A stretch of DNA of 23,014 nt, taken from the IMG/VR virus record IMGVR_UViG_3300027987_000099, positions 1 through 23,014 of that record; one strand, given 5' to 3'. Within the stretch, counting starts at the first letter, position 1. Each line of letters opens with the position of its first letter. Of this stretch, positions 10,601 to 17,739 are shown piece by piece. This DNA comes from a virus. The position numbers and the translations under genes are program-made. A model generated the notes under the pieces. The model made no database searches. It was not told the origin of the DNA and saw only the letters and a program-made list of their open reading frames with translations.

Positions 10601-12891
10601 CCCGTCTGGGTGTCGCCCATCAGCAACACCTTCTTCTGCAAGTCATCGATCACATTCAGATCGAGACCTACGGTGTTGCCAGCGTTGGCGATTGCCAGCA
10701 GGTTCTCACGAGCGTTCCCGACTGCCAGCATGTTGTGTCCGGCTTCTGCACCTGCCCTGCGTGCGAGCCGACGAGCCGACGACACGAGCATCGCTGCGCC
10801 CCCGAACTGTGTGCTGGACTCCCAAGCATCAAGCCCTCGCCCGATCGGATCCTTGAAGCCGCCCGTCTTGGGTTTCTGCTTCGGAGCGTCAGCGTATGCC
10901 CTACGGAACATTTCGGTGATCTCGCCAACATCGGTCGATTCAGCGATGCGCCTCCAATCCTGCGGGTCGAGCCCTGGTGCGTGCTTCCGTACCTTCTCGA
11001 TGGTGTCGAACTCGTTTGCGAACCGCTCCATCAACCTCTGACCACGAGCTGTGTTCACCCACTCGAAGAACGTCTTGATGTTGACGTTCTTGCGGACGCC
11101 TTTCTTGGTGATCCCTGCGTTCTGACGCATCAGCTCCATGATCCGTGGCCCTGACCATGTGCCATCCACCATGTTGCGGAACGCCCGACCTTCGGCTGCG
11201 GTCTCCACGACCTGTTCGTAGGTCGATGACAGCGCCTCTGCCAACGATTCGATTTGGAGTTTCGCCGGTCTCCACTGATCGAGGGCATAAACGGTGCGTG
11301 CTCGTGCCTCCCGCAACGCCTTCATCTCTTCTGCCGTCTTGCCCGGAACCAGCATCTCGTCCTGCAACGCCTTGATCCGTTCCGTCAGGCGCTTCTGGAC
11401 GCTGCCGATCTCAGTCGTGTCATACACCGACACATCATCGAAGAACTCCTCGAACCCCTCCCCGACCTTCTCACGGAGGTTCCGCATGACACCGGCAGCG
11501 TTCTCGTCTGCCGTGTTGTAGAGCGTCCTGATCTCATCGGGTGCTGCATCTGAGAGGCGGCGAAGATCAACCCACTCCTGTCCCGCATCGTCAACCCAAG
11601 TTGGGTGCCACAGGTTTTGGATTTCGGCATGCACAAGCTCGTGTTCAATCGTCAGCATCAGCGATGCCTCATCGCCGCCGTGCTTCATAACAGCCCGATA
11701 CACATCATCAGGTGACAGCCCCATATCGATGAACGCCCTGTGATATACGTTCGCCGGATCCCAATCGCCTCGGGCGCCGACCCTCTTGAAGTGGCTCATC
11801 GCCTCCCTGATCGAGACCTCGATGCGGTTCAGGCCTCGATCGTTCAGCTTGTATCCCGACTCTGCAACTTGGAACGGGTCATCCATCGGGCCCTTCCTTG
11901 CCACGATCTCGGCTTCGTCCTCCAATGCCTTGACGATCCGTTGAACAGCATCTTCCGAAAGCTCACCGGCAGCGTTGCGTGCAAGCGCCTGATCGCCACC
12001 AATCAACCTCGACGTCTTGTACGCCTTCAACGCACGATCAGCCAACACATCGACAGGCTCGAACACGAGCCGTGCCACCGAATCGACCATCGCTGACGCT
12101 GTGTCATAGGCACGAGTGCCAGGAGTGGTGAAGATGATCGCTGCGCCCGCCCCCGGCGAGTACGGCACCTGAGCAACCGTGCCATCGTCAAGCGTCTTAT
12201 GGAGGTGCGTCGAACGCCACATGGCCGACGTGAGCCCCATGTTCGACACACCCTGATTCTTGATCTGCTCGATCCGTGCCTGATTGACTGCCTTCAATAG
12301 TTGCTCGTCGGGTGAACCGGCGAACTGCTTGGACTGCACCAGCTCCTTGATGCGACCCCAATAGTCAGGCCCCGGCTGGAAGTCCTCATACGTCGGGATG
12401 AACCCTTGCCCGAAGTCGGACTTGATGCCGAGCTTGTCGAGCGACGTCTGTGTGCCGAGCGCAGAGTTCAGCGACATATCGAACGCATCACCCCATCCTG
12501 CACCCTGCCCATGATTGATGAGTGTCCGTGGGATCAGGTGGATGGGTGACACGTTGTAGAGATCTTCGGCAGCGAGGAAGCCGTGACGGGTCGTGTACTT
12601 CATCCAGTTCCACGGCTGGTACCACCACGACGAGTTCTGGACAGCCTTCTCGGACTGTCGGATGGTGGCGTCGAGGAGACCCTGATCCATGCTGATGAGT
12701 CCGCTCACGGCAAGACCGGCAACGAGGTCACGAGGAACGGACGGGTACTCCATCACCAGCCGCTCGATCTTCTTCCCAATCTCAGGGTCGGCAAACTTCC
12801 TGTCGAGGATCGCTGCGGTACGGCTGAAGTCTGACGCTCCCCTGAACTGCGAATACTGAACCGTGACAGGAACGGATGTCGGTTCGGGCAT
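4618..12891 (-). CDS. Giant virion protein, 2757 aa, with HExxH metallopeptidase motif
   Basis: A single uninterrupted 8.27 kb frame encodes 2757 residues and occupies over a third of the window. The clearest motif is HELVH at residues 417-421, in the context TIEHELVHAEIQNLWHP, which matches zincin-type metallopeptidases. Further segments recall large multi-domain phage proteins: WRDFALFRVGWALRILPEEH at about 914-933, WFGSDGRRRYAFSD at 1108-1121, LTFHGSSKYQ near 1414 followed by YTGMGAPHQNVVLIFDP near 1504-1520 (possibly ADP-ribosyltransferase-like, unproven), and an LFPFGDAWYEVLSRW segment in the C-terminal third. It directly precedes the 731-residue protein and the wall hydrolase. An internal, ejected polyvalent-type protein is the best reading. 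I could not recognise virion RNA polymerase signatures. The gene is flanked at both ends by the same 11-base sequence covering its stop/start junctions. Confidence 0.88.
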   Translation of the reverse strand: MPEPTSVPVTVQYSQFRGASDFSRTAAILDRKFADPEIGKKIERLVMEYPSVPRDLVAGLAVSGLISMDQGLLDATIRQSEKAVQNSSWWYQPWNWMKYTTRHGFLAAEDLYNVSPIHLIPRTLINHGQGAGWGDAFDMSLNSALGTQTSLDKLGIKSDFGQGFIPTYEDFQPGPDYWGRIKELVQSKQFAGSPDEQLLKAVNQARIEQIKNQGVSNMGLTSAMWRSTHLHKTLDDGTVAQVPYSPGAGAAIIFTTPGTRAYDTASAMVDSVARLVFEPVDVLADRALKAYKTSRLIGGDQALARNAAGELSEDAVQRIVKALEDEAEIVARKGPMDDPFQVAESGYKLNDRGLNRIEVSIREAMSHFKRVGARGDWDPANVYHRAFIDMGLSPDDVYRAVMKHGGDEASLMLTIEHELVHAEIQNLWHPTWVDDAGQEWVDLRRLSDAAPDEIRTLYNTADENAAGVMRNLREKVGEGFEEFFDDVSVYDTTEIGSVQKRLTERIKALQDEMLVPGKTAEEMKALREARARTVYALDQWRPAKLQIESLAEALSSTYEQVVETAAEGRAFRNMVDGTWSGPRIMELMRQNAGITKKGVRKNVNIKTFFEWVNTARGQRLMERFANEFDTIEKVRKHAPGLDPQDWRRIAESTDVGEITEMFRRAYADAPKQKPKTGGFKDPIGRGLDAWESSTQFGGAAMLVSSARRLARRAGAEAGHNMLAVGNARENLLAIANAGNTVGLDLNVIDDLQKKVLLMGDTQTGLRRVYEELRDAIVEKARLHGDEAEVAFQTEQILKQWGDATEMNHIYAVNPTTGRARQLWWNGKRYVANMEGPVLQTQHGAMLEAQFASSTIGIPNVRQLRRMSSGQRWVYEGARRAIWKAVKDTEKYPYLALGLQSSTPMRAADLAFGVWRDFALFRVGWALRILPEEHLRMGAMGYSNMFRHPMDYFSMMTNNMDFILPGDDITLAAVLQKDGLGAAMLRDLKTGDVFDAAKADWTVVNIGQNPELGWAGMTRDYLIIHNDRIGRYIAEHGPDAARQYFRTEEGKQILREVASQAKKGDTLEKIATPRILNEYIDVVELKIAEMSGGSGIYKEITPDHPKGVWFGSDGRRRYAFSDTSPEAFPNKKRLADFIENKTGQRPLTRLNRKELEQAAAVAAKYDIDALEAQRKVVHVVDHGNADFRQLIHQGTLDDIEFVEDMTFDQVRALDNKVRLAYENRGIEMSGFHVQVPKDELVRKARGTNFYNRAMDGFFRGFNAVPSAKLNRSPHFAQAFGRNVAISYVYSPAEVRKVIDDYAAANPAFKEIFDSGVKRALDELGLDELPPVRSLEPPDPATVANVTPEGIIEPPMSAYDTEPARYLKVEIGDGSSWTTPAFWEVMNDLGLLELRRGQRRGIQAYGQAGVLENNLLTFHGSSKYQTQLTRLMGEERMLQKLLDQGTDTFGVIDDTRRAELLARLDEIERERVAFHLGQRMADDPSLAFEPKTGGGISWDATRPSGYTGMGAPHQNVVLIFDPRDLPPSMRSYMEIVGDAEQHEALSKWGLDHIEGLEDEWNAVAQRSYIEIENRLVGDMLGVLDDDQARLLNEALDWIEQRARSRFNTETGMATDVLDHTPSELKTLMLDEIEHHIDWLTAPPHVEDALRHYASEGGWDARRKLGYIMERYTDGRGFHAGTSIPFTESGFVEHFARKFSLPDIEAEKVRSLYQHRSGRPAEIVVSQGGVRPIAVLQHDMFEKLVSEGVMPRSEHAIGDAAMFLDTYFEPVPVAWRESDRFTGMPLGEILSRTEKDRFRAFMESVIDHEPGTPKRGLFQDLETPAGYPTLNDFETGLQEFIEHQSAAYTRGLTSNHPDGEILSYNYAELYASPDLRNFIGSLYEAMWNHYPLPGLARRPSIPMSVEEFNHLTFVYYDRVVGDAWYAWTDAYGHPFPSVDDMTHHILGIDDFDAPLTQAQIDEAFYKFRDTVFNDIHNIEVGIDSIRQNFTGQIGKIRPKGAMPEMPLTWRVGLEKWQNRLHDFGTIDEAIETYPHLVDEIDALYEKVRTYSQENHGTSKYLNFQRENLTLTQLENMIDEAVDQATTLRQVILDHDFSQVPQAQRADAVQRFFNVENYRARWGETGGPRKVFGKAYQGTDAEKQLADQLENILQGSKYAAIEETKDLFYDLATKSNTADASRLLFPFGDAWYEVLSRWAKIMNPRYSGSQPYRNVRRLQTAMAAGRQSGFLSTNEFGEEVMNWPGLAGLAPIGDGQPFGLNSQMPMSSLMFIDPTARGIAGPSMSPLVQLSARMAQPTLDKMPALRSLVNWAAYGGADAFQPGRPTSVMDAATTFMPTPIRRMLAIITEESNREVYGNTKMRIFEAMLTSGDPRYQSWDPEGMRKAWEVAQTAGTWLSIARLFDSFFMPGQPQYQPTIVKDINPKAPGGQQVLSLISMSNEYRHARELWGESEAALYMVERYGVNPVVLQGMSSGVVQRPATWDYVNYAAANPWLEEVSPYTAGFAVPIGEEVYSHRAWQDQFTDRVMIDGVEGPTIREKNDPATIMQRIQRSQGYEMLRYQDAMLEKQIEQLRLTYGRGWENDPEYQIKKDQLMRIHRNNRAIIMTQFPPVESENSGAVVGERQSVTTNHLLKEIEDIGTPGTKANDAYREHEPALAQVAETFTRWFRTLETISMGRENQTGSPVWWQRAESPEAKEYMRMLIEDSEAYIESLTDPHARDYATFIVTRIIDPLAKDWEWIGQEFAPELELYPTLPTGIDF

Positions 12892-13259
12892 CAGAAATCG
12901 TCACCGATCAATCCCGCAATCACCGGCGACGGGTAGGCACGCCAGATCGCTTTCAACACCTGAACGGGGTCGTAGTAGTCACCGGGGGCGGGTTGCCCTG
13001 CCGTGAGCGGTTCGTTCGGACGCCGAGTCGGGCCGAATGCGTCAGGCAGCGGAGCCAAAGGCAGGCCGCCCGAAGGCGCAGGTCGGGAAGAAGGGGCTCC
13101 TGATGCGGCGTCGTACATCGGAGCGGCGGCAACCTGCGCCTCCGTAGCGGCCCTCTGACCGTAGGGCTGCCCTGGGGCAACATCAGGTGGGCTATCTCCT
13201 GAATCCCCTACGGAATCTTGGGCATCGGTGCGGGTTCCCCCCCGCTTGCCCCTCGCCAT
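12891..13259 (-). CDS. Hypothetical Pro/Ala/Gly-rich phage protein, 122 aa
   Basis: This 122-residue protein has a basic N-terminus (MARGKRGGTR), then a long Pro/Ala/Gly/Ser-rich region (about 25-95) that looks disordered, and a short ordered-looking C-terminal segment (YYDPVQVLKAIWRAYPSPVI). The start ATG at 13259 overlaps the previous TAA in a TAATG junction, with no strong ribosome site of its own, so translation is probably coupled. Its stop overlaps the start of the giant gene in TGATG. Its position between the portal-proximal 141-residue gene and the giant protein suggests a small head- or portal-associated protein. I do not recognise a family, and the disordered composition makes homology searches by eye useless. 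Confidence 0.72.
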   Translation of the reverse strand: MARGKRGGTRTDAQDSVGDSGDSPPDVAPGQPYGQRAATEAQVAAAPMYDAASGAPSSRPAPSGGLPLAPLPDAFGPTRRPNEPLTAGQPAPGDYYDPVQVLKAIWRAYPSPVIAGLIGDDF

Positions 13260-13684
13260 TACGAAGCGAGCGCTTCCTCAGCCTCACGAGCTGCCTTCGC
13301 CGCCTCGACAACGTAAGCGACAAGCTCGGCTGGTGCGTCCTCATAGACGGGGTACGGACGGATGACCTCTCGGCCTTCCTTCTTGTCGAACTCCTTGCGG
13401 TACTCGAACCGGAGGATCTTGCCATACGGGATGGCGTACTCACCGTGGCGGGTGGTGACGAACCCGTATGCGTCCAAAGGGCCGAAGAAGTCGATCATCG
13501 GGCGACCTTCGACCAGATCGAACGGCGAACCGATCCCGCCGACCATGACCGTGGGCGGCACCTCAACCTCGTCGTCCTCGTGGATGCCGCCTGTCTCGTC
13601 GGCTTCGACCACAGCCGGCTCGTTCTTGTTGTGCGACTTCTTGCTGGACAGATCCTCTGCGATCTGCGCTGCGGACTTTGCCAT
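13259..13684 (-). CDS. Hypothetical protein downstream of portal, 141 aa
   Basis: This 141-residue acidic protein has a Lys/Ser-rich start (MAKSAAQIAEDLSSKKSHNK), an acidic Asp/Glu stretch around 25-45, then a compact-looking segment containing GYVTT-like and YGKILRFEYRKEF sequences (about 70-100), and an Ala/Glu helix at the end. A strong ribosome site, AAGGAG, lies about 6 nt before the ATG at 13684 and overlaps the end of the portal gene (TAA at 13696-13694). This is one of the few clear independent initiation sites in the leftward operon. A head-completion, decoration or scaffold role is possible from position, but nothing in the sequence decides it. Confidence 0.78.
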   Translation of the reverse strand: MAKSAAQIAEDLSSKKSHNKNEPAVVEADETGGIHEDDEVEVPPTVMVGGIGSPFDLVEGRPMIDFFGPLDAYGFVTTRHGEYAIPYGKILRFEYRKEFDKKEGREVIRPYPVYEDAPAELVAYVVEAAKAAREAEEALAS

Positions 13685-13693
13685 GATGTCTCC

Positions 13694-15514
13694 TTATCTC
13701 TGGACGGCGACTGTCTGGACGCCTCCATCTACTGCACCCGAACCTTCCATCCGTGAGAGGACGGACTGGACGGGTGGTGGCGCACCGGACGGTACACCAA
13801 CGGGGCCGCCTTGCTGTGCAGCCATCATCTGTGCCTGCATACCCATCATCTCTTCCATCGATGGTTCCTGCTGTTCGGGTACGAAGTATTCACGCAGCAG
13901 ATCCATCTCCTTGTCGGGGTTCTCCATGATCTCGACAAGGATGCGGTCAGCGTTCGGATCCTGCTCGGACTTGGCTGCGAGGCGGCTCATCATCAGCTCC
14001 CGGTACTGCTTGCGGGTGATGCGCTCGTTGATGAGCTCCAAGTCCTCGAGACCATCGACGTTCTCTTGGAATGTCAGCATGTCGATCGCCCCTGCCGTTT
14101 CGAGCTGCAACCCGACGATGATCTTCTGGTGGTCATCGAACGTCGCCATTGCACCGAAGATGCGCCGTGTCCGGTAGTCGCCGTTGATGACGTTCTTCAC
14201 CGTGACCTCATGTGCCTTGCCACGGACGTCGAAGAACCGGCGCTTCTCGTTGCGGTACATCTCCTCAGCGAACTGCAACCGGATCCGGTCGTTGTCCTCG
14301 TATGCCTGCCGTGCGATCTTGTGGTACTCCGCCACGTTGTCATTGACGGCACCCTGCAACTCACGCATCCCCATGCCGGTCGCAAACGAGTTTGGCGACT
14401 GGCCGTCCTGCTGGACGTCGTACTGCGCCCCGATGCGGAGCTGGCGTTCGAGGCGGTCGATCTGCTGGAACGCATGGACGTAGTTGTTGCCTGACCGCTG
14501 CGGGTACACCTTCGTGCCTGGTGCGAGCTGGTTCACGGCATCCCTGCCGAACTCGTACTCGCCGGACTCCACGTCGCCGTCGATGTCCACACCTGTCAGC
14601 ACACCGTCCTCGGCAGCGATGATCCCCAGAATGTTGAGCTTGGCTTGCGCCCCCTGCAACCCGATCACATGGTGGTACTGGCTGGTGAGCTTGTCGAAGC
14701 TGTACCGCTTTGCGAACGTGAACTGGCGCACACCCGTCACGTTCGGGGTGTACGACAGAATGTATTCGGCTTCGGGGATGCACACCCACTTGCCCTCAAG
14801 GTTCTCGTACTCGATGACCTCGACACCGGACTTGACGCCCTCCCACGTTTTCTGCGTGCCGGTCGGTGCGAGGAACGAGAAACGGTTGCTGTTCTGTTCG
14901 AGGTTGCGAGTCACCCGAGCCGCTACCTCTGGGTCGGGGATGGCGTGGGCAAGCTCTTTGATCGGGATGGTGCGGCAGCGGGCGTACTCGTTCGGTTGCT
15001 GGTCGGGGCCGAGCCAGCCGGGGTAGTAGTCGAACGGGTCTTGGAGCGCCATGTGGGGGAACAGCCGCCCGTCCTCGCCACGCTTCTGTGTCAGCCCCCA
15101 CGCCACGAACGAGTAGCCGGGGAGCCACCGCCCGATCTGGGGGGTCTGCATCCCGAACTTCCCCTGCCGATCCCAATCCCGCAACATATCGATGCGGAGC
15201 TGGTGCGCCTCCATCACGGTCTCGCCCTGCGACTTCGGCGGCTTGAGTGTCGGGGTGCGCCCAACCTTCTGAGCGATGCGGGTCAGACCGGAATCCATCA
15301 GGTTCACCGCAGGGAGGTCGATACCGAACGTGTCGGAGATCTCCGCAATCGACTGCTGCATCGAAGCGCCCTTGCCGACATCCCACGCCAACAGCGAGTA
15401 GATACCGGCAGCCCCGCCGTTGAGGATGGCACGGATACGCCAACGGTCGTCGTACTGGCCTTCATGCTGATGCTTCAGGATGACAAGGCGTGAGTGAATG
15501 TCTGCGTAGTCCAT
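13694..15514 (-). CDS. Phage portal protein
   Basis: The portal forms the dodecameric ring at the capsid vertex through which DNA is packaged and ejected. This protein of about 606 residues directly follows the terminase, has the expected size, and ends in a Met/Gln/Pro-rich low-complexity tail as many portals do. Its middle region has alternating strand and long-helix content (for example QIDRLERQLRIGAQYDV and DNVAEYHKIARQAYEDNDR), consistent with a portal stem and crown. I chose the ATG at 15514 because GGAGGGG ends 6 nt upstream. The ATG at 15520 forms an ATGA overlap with the terminase stop but sits too close to that site, and a GTG at 15529 is also in frame. The assignment rests on order, length and overall character rather than a single signature motif. 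Confidence 0.85.
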   Translation of the reverse strand: MDYADIHSRLVILKHQHEGQYDDRWRIRAILNGGAAGIYSLLAWDVGKGASMQQSIAEISDTFGIDLPAVNLMDSGLTRIAQKVGRTPTLKPPKSQGETVMEAHQLRIDMLRDWDRQGKFGMQTPQIGRWLPGYSFVAWGLTQKRGEDGRLFPHMALQDPFDYYPGWLGPDQQPNEYARCRTIPIKELAHAIPDPEVAARVTRNLEQNSNRFSFLAPTGTQKTWEGVKSGVEVIEYENLEGKWVCIPEAEYILSYTPNVTGVRQFTFAKRYSFDKLTSQYHHVIGLQGAQAKLNILGIIAAEDGVLTGVDIDGDVESGEYEFGRDAVNQLAPGTKVYPQRSGNNYVHAFQQIDRLERQLRIGAQYDVQQDGQSPNSFATGMGMRELQGAVNDNVAEYHKIARQAYEDNDRIRLQFAEEMYRNEKRRFFDVRGKAHEVTVKNVINGDYRTRRIFGAMATFDDHQKIIVGLQLETAGAIDMLTFQENVDGLEDLELINERITRKQYRELMMSRLAAKSEQDPNADRILVEIMENPDKEMDLLREYFVPEQQEPSMEEMMGMQAQMMAAQQGGPVGVPSGAPPPVQSVLSRMEGSGAVDGGVQTVAVQR

Positions 15515-15516
15515 CC

Positions 15517-17523
15517 TCATCCCCTCCACGGAACCGACCTGCCGGTGAGCCTAGACACCTTCGGGTACGACTTCTGGTAGTTGTCACGAGCTTTGTGCTG
15601 GGGCGGCATGTGTTCCTTCTGCAACCTGCGCTCCATCTTTCGGATCTCATACGTCGGGAACCACGACGCCATCAGGATGTCGGACTTCACCGCACGGTTG
15701 TGCGACGTCGCTTCCTCCGTGAAGGCAAGCATCTGCTCGACGTACATATCGACCTTCGCCACCGCCTCCTCGTCGCCATACGGCAAGTCGATCAGGTTCG
15801 CCTCGTACAGCCGGTTCATCGACCCCACGCCGTACACCGGATCGACCTTGTTGATCCCGGTACGGTGCGGCGTCAACGTCACATCTTCCTGCTTCGCCCA
15901 CCGCACCAGATCCTCATCATCGAGGATCGCCTGCTGGAAGGCGTTGACCTCCACCACCCAATGACGGCACCCGTACAGGTCGAGCCACTTCTTCATCAAG
16001 TCGTTCGCCTTCTGGATACCGCCACCGAGCGAGTTGTCCAGATCGACCATCCACCGCTGCACACGGATCACGGTGCGCCGATCCGTGATCGACTCGTCCT
16101 TCCGCATCCGCAACGCCCACAGGAACGCCGCCTGGTACCCCGTCGATGAAGGGTCGAGCCCTGCCACCAGCGAGAACCCCGATGGGATCCCCGACAGCCC
16201 GATCGCCCTCGACGGGTTCCGAGCCGCCATGATCGCCTTCTTGTTGAACACCGCCATGCCCTCACCGAGCGGATTGTTCTGATACACCATCTCGAACAGC
16301 TTTGCGTTGTTCCGAGCCTCAGCGCCCCGCTTCTTCGTCATCAACCATCGGTACGTCCGCAACGCAGGGAACAACATGCACGCCTTGTGCAGCTTCTCGT
16401 TGTACGGGTCGAGCGGACAGTCAGGGTCGTGCGCCGAGTTCACGATGTTGTAGAAGTTCGGATCCTTCAGGTTCGAGTTGTAGATGTCATCGAGATGCTG
16501 GCGAGACCCGATCACCACAAGCCCCGTATGTTCCTCCTTGCGGGAGTCGAGGTCGGTACCGAACCAGTCCTTCGTGGACTGCCGCAGCTTCGGTTGCGCC
16601 ACCGACGCCTTGTTCTCGATGTCGTCGCACACGATCAGGTCGGCGTTCCGTGACAGCAACTGGCCGCCCCTGCCCGTGGCGAGCATCGTGGAACCCACCA
16701 GCGTCACGGTGCGTGCCGCAACCGTGAACGACTTGGACGACCAATCCGACCCTCGCAGCGACGTCGGCTCAAACGACCGACCAGGCCCCAACACCGCCTC
16801 GATCATCTCCGTCGTGTCCGCAAGGTACGTCTTGACCGCCACCAGCATGTCACCGGCAATGTCGTCGTTCGGCCCCACCCACAAGATGCGGATGTTCGGA
16901 TTCCGGCAGATCAGCCACACACAGAAGTGAACCAGCAGCTCCGACTTTCCGTGACGGGGAGGCGACAGAATCTGGAGGTAGCCGCCCGAAGCGATCGTCG
17001 CCAACGTCGCCGTGATCCACTCGTAATGGAAGTCCTCACGCATGAACGGCTTCCCATCAGACGTAGCGAACCACCGCCGCTCAAACGCCATGAACCGCTC
17101 AGTCGCCTCAATCGCCCACCGAGCACACGCCTCCGCATCCTCCTTAGCAGGCATCTCGAGATCAAGAGCAAGCTCCCACGCCGTAGTCGGATCCATCTCC
17201 CAATCCCCGACCTTCGCAAACTCCTCAACCGCCTTACGCCACTCCCGATAATCCTTCGTCACACGAGCAACCGACACCTGCGCCGCAGCCGCAGCAACCT
17301 CCAACGTGTTCGTACCCGCAGCGATCTGGTGATACAACGGCAACAGCAACTTCCGCATCGGCGTCACCGCCTCGCCACGCCCCGACTCCACCTCCGTCCG
17401 GGCATACATCGTCCGCTTACGGGAAGCCTGCTCCATATGCGTCTTGGAGCAATACTTCGCAGACGACGTGCGACCAACAATCTTGCCCCCACACAGCAGA
17501 CACAGCCGATCAACGACGGCCAC
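15517..17523 (-). CDS. terL: Terminase large subunit with N-terminal zinc-ribbon/HTH extension
   Basis: The packaging motor couples ATP hydrolysis to DNA translocation and cuts concatemers. The ATPase half shows Walker A SPPRHGKS at 187-194 and a Walker B-like strand DLIVCDD at 295-301. The RNase H-like nuclease half has its acidic residues at D457 (VAGLDPSS), E525 (HWVVEVNAF) and D615 (KSDILMASW). At 668 residues it is longer than many large terminases. The extra N-terminal ~150 residues carry a putative zinc site (C8, C11, C25, H29, in CLLCGG and YCSKTH) and a helix-turn-helix-like stretch at about 63-97 (LYHQIAAGTNTLEVAAAAAQ...). No separate small terminase is visible, so this extension could supply DNA recognition. 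The start is GTG at 17523, inside the end of the upstream small gene. Confidence is very high for the family, moderate for the extension's role. Confidence 0.96.
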   Translation of the reverse strand: MAVVDRLCLLCGGKIVGRTSSAKYCSKTHMEQASRKRTMYARTEVESGRGEAVTPMRKLLLPLYHQIAAGTNTLEVAAAAAQVSVARVTKDYREWRKAVEEFAKVGDWEMDPTTAWELALDLEMPAKEDAEACARWAIEATERFMAFERRWFATSDGKPFMREDFHYEWITATLATIASGGYLQILSPPRHGKSELLVHFCVWLICRNPNIRILWVGPNDDIAGDMLVAVKTYLADTTEMIEAVLGPGRSFEPTSLRGSDWSSKSFTVAARTVTLVGSTMLATGRGGQLLSRNADLIVCDDIENKASVAQPKLRQSTKDWFGTDLDSRKEEHTGLVVIGSRQHLDDIYNSNLKDPNFYNIVNSAHDPDCPLDPYNEKLHKACMLFPALRTYRWLMTKKRGAEARNNAKLFEMVYQNNPLGEGMAVFNKKAIMAARNPSRAIGLSGIPSGFSLVAGLDPSSTGYQAAFLWALRMRKDESITDRRTVIRVQRWMVDLDNSLGGGIQKANDLMKKWLDLYGCRHWVVEVNAFQQAILDDEDLVRWAKQEDVTLTPHRTGINKVDPVYGVGSMNRLYEANLIDLPYGDEEAVAKVDMYVEQMLAFTEEATSHNRAVKSDILMASWFPTYEIRKMERRLQKEHMPPQHKARDNYQKSYPKVSRLTGRSVPWRG

Positions 17524-17662
17524 TCGTCACCACCACTTCGACATCAACCAGCCGATACGAACACTGGCACTCAACCGCCCGATACCGAACCTCATGCGAA
17601 GCATCAAGAGCGAGCTGAACCCACTCCAAAGCCCTCTCAACATCTCCGCACACATCGCACAT
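17510..17662 (-). CDS. Small zinc-ribbon-like protein, 50 aa
   Basis: This 50-residue protein lies just upstream of the terminase and overlaps its GTG start by 14 nt, so the two are probably cotranslated. Two cysteine pairs, C2/C5 (MCDVCG) and C32/C34 (VECQCSYR), separated by a helix, suggest a single zinc-binding knuckle. I chose the ATG at 17662 because GAGG sits 6 nt upstream. An in-frame ATG at 17683 would add seven residues but has no ribosome site. The sequence reads as natural protein (charged, mixed composition). Function unknown. It is the first gene of the leftward operon, a position where small terminases often lie, but it is too short to be one. Confidence 0.6.
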   Translation of the reverse strand: MCDVCGDVERALEWVQLALDASHEVRYRAVECQCSYRLVDVEVVVTSGRR

Positions 17663-17739
17663 GAGAATCCTCGTAGCCGCCATGCGCCACAGCGTATCAT
17701 GACAACACCCGGCACAACGCCCATCAGGAAGGACACCCA
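17663..17739. promoter_or_regulatory. Candidate divergent promoter region
   Basis: This 77 bp gap separates the leftward packaging/virion operon from a rightward gene, so promoters for both directions could lie here. On the plus strand TATCAT (17695-17700) resembles a -10 box about 40 nt before the ATG at 17740. On the minus strand the overlapping TACGCT (17696-17691) fits a TAnnnT -10 and would give a short leader to the ATG at 17662. No convincing -35 box is visible for either, which is not unusual for actinobacterial promoters. This is a weak, position-driven call. Confidence 0.25.

Noticed and set aside
4618-12891. Giant protein as an N4-like virion RNA polymerase
   Set aside because: I could not find single-subunit RNA polymerase motifs, such as a convincing motif A or the R-x3-K-x6-7-Y-G motif B, and the neighbours are not N4-like. 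The HExxH motif points elsewhere.
15515-15529. Portal start at GTG 15529 or ATG 15520
   Set aside because: Neither has a properly spaced ribosome site. GGAGGGG is well spaced only for the ATG at 15514. The 15520 start, with its ATGA overlap, remains a real alternative.
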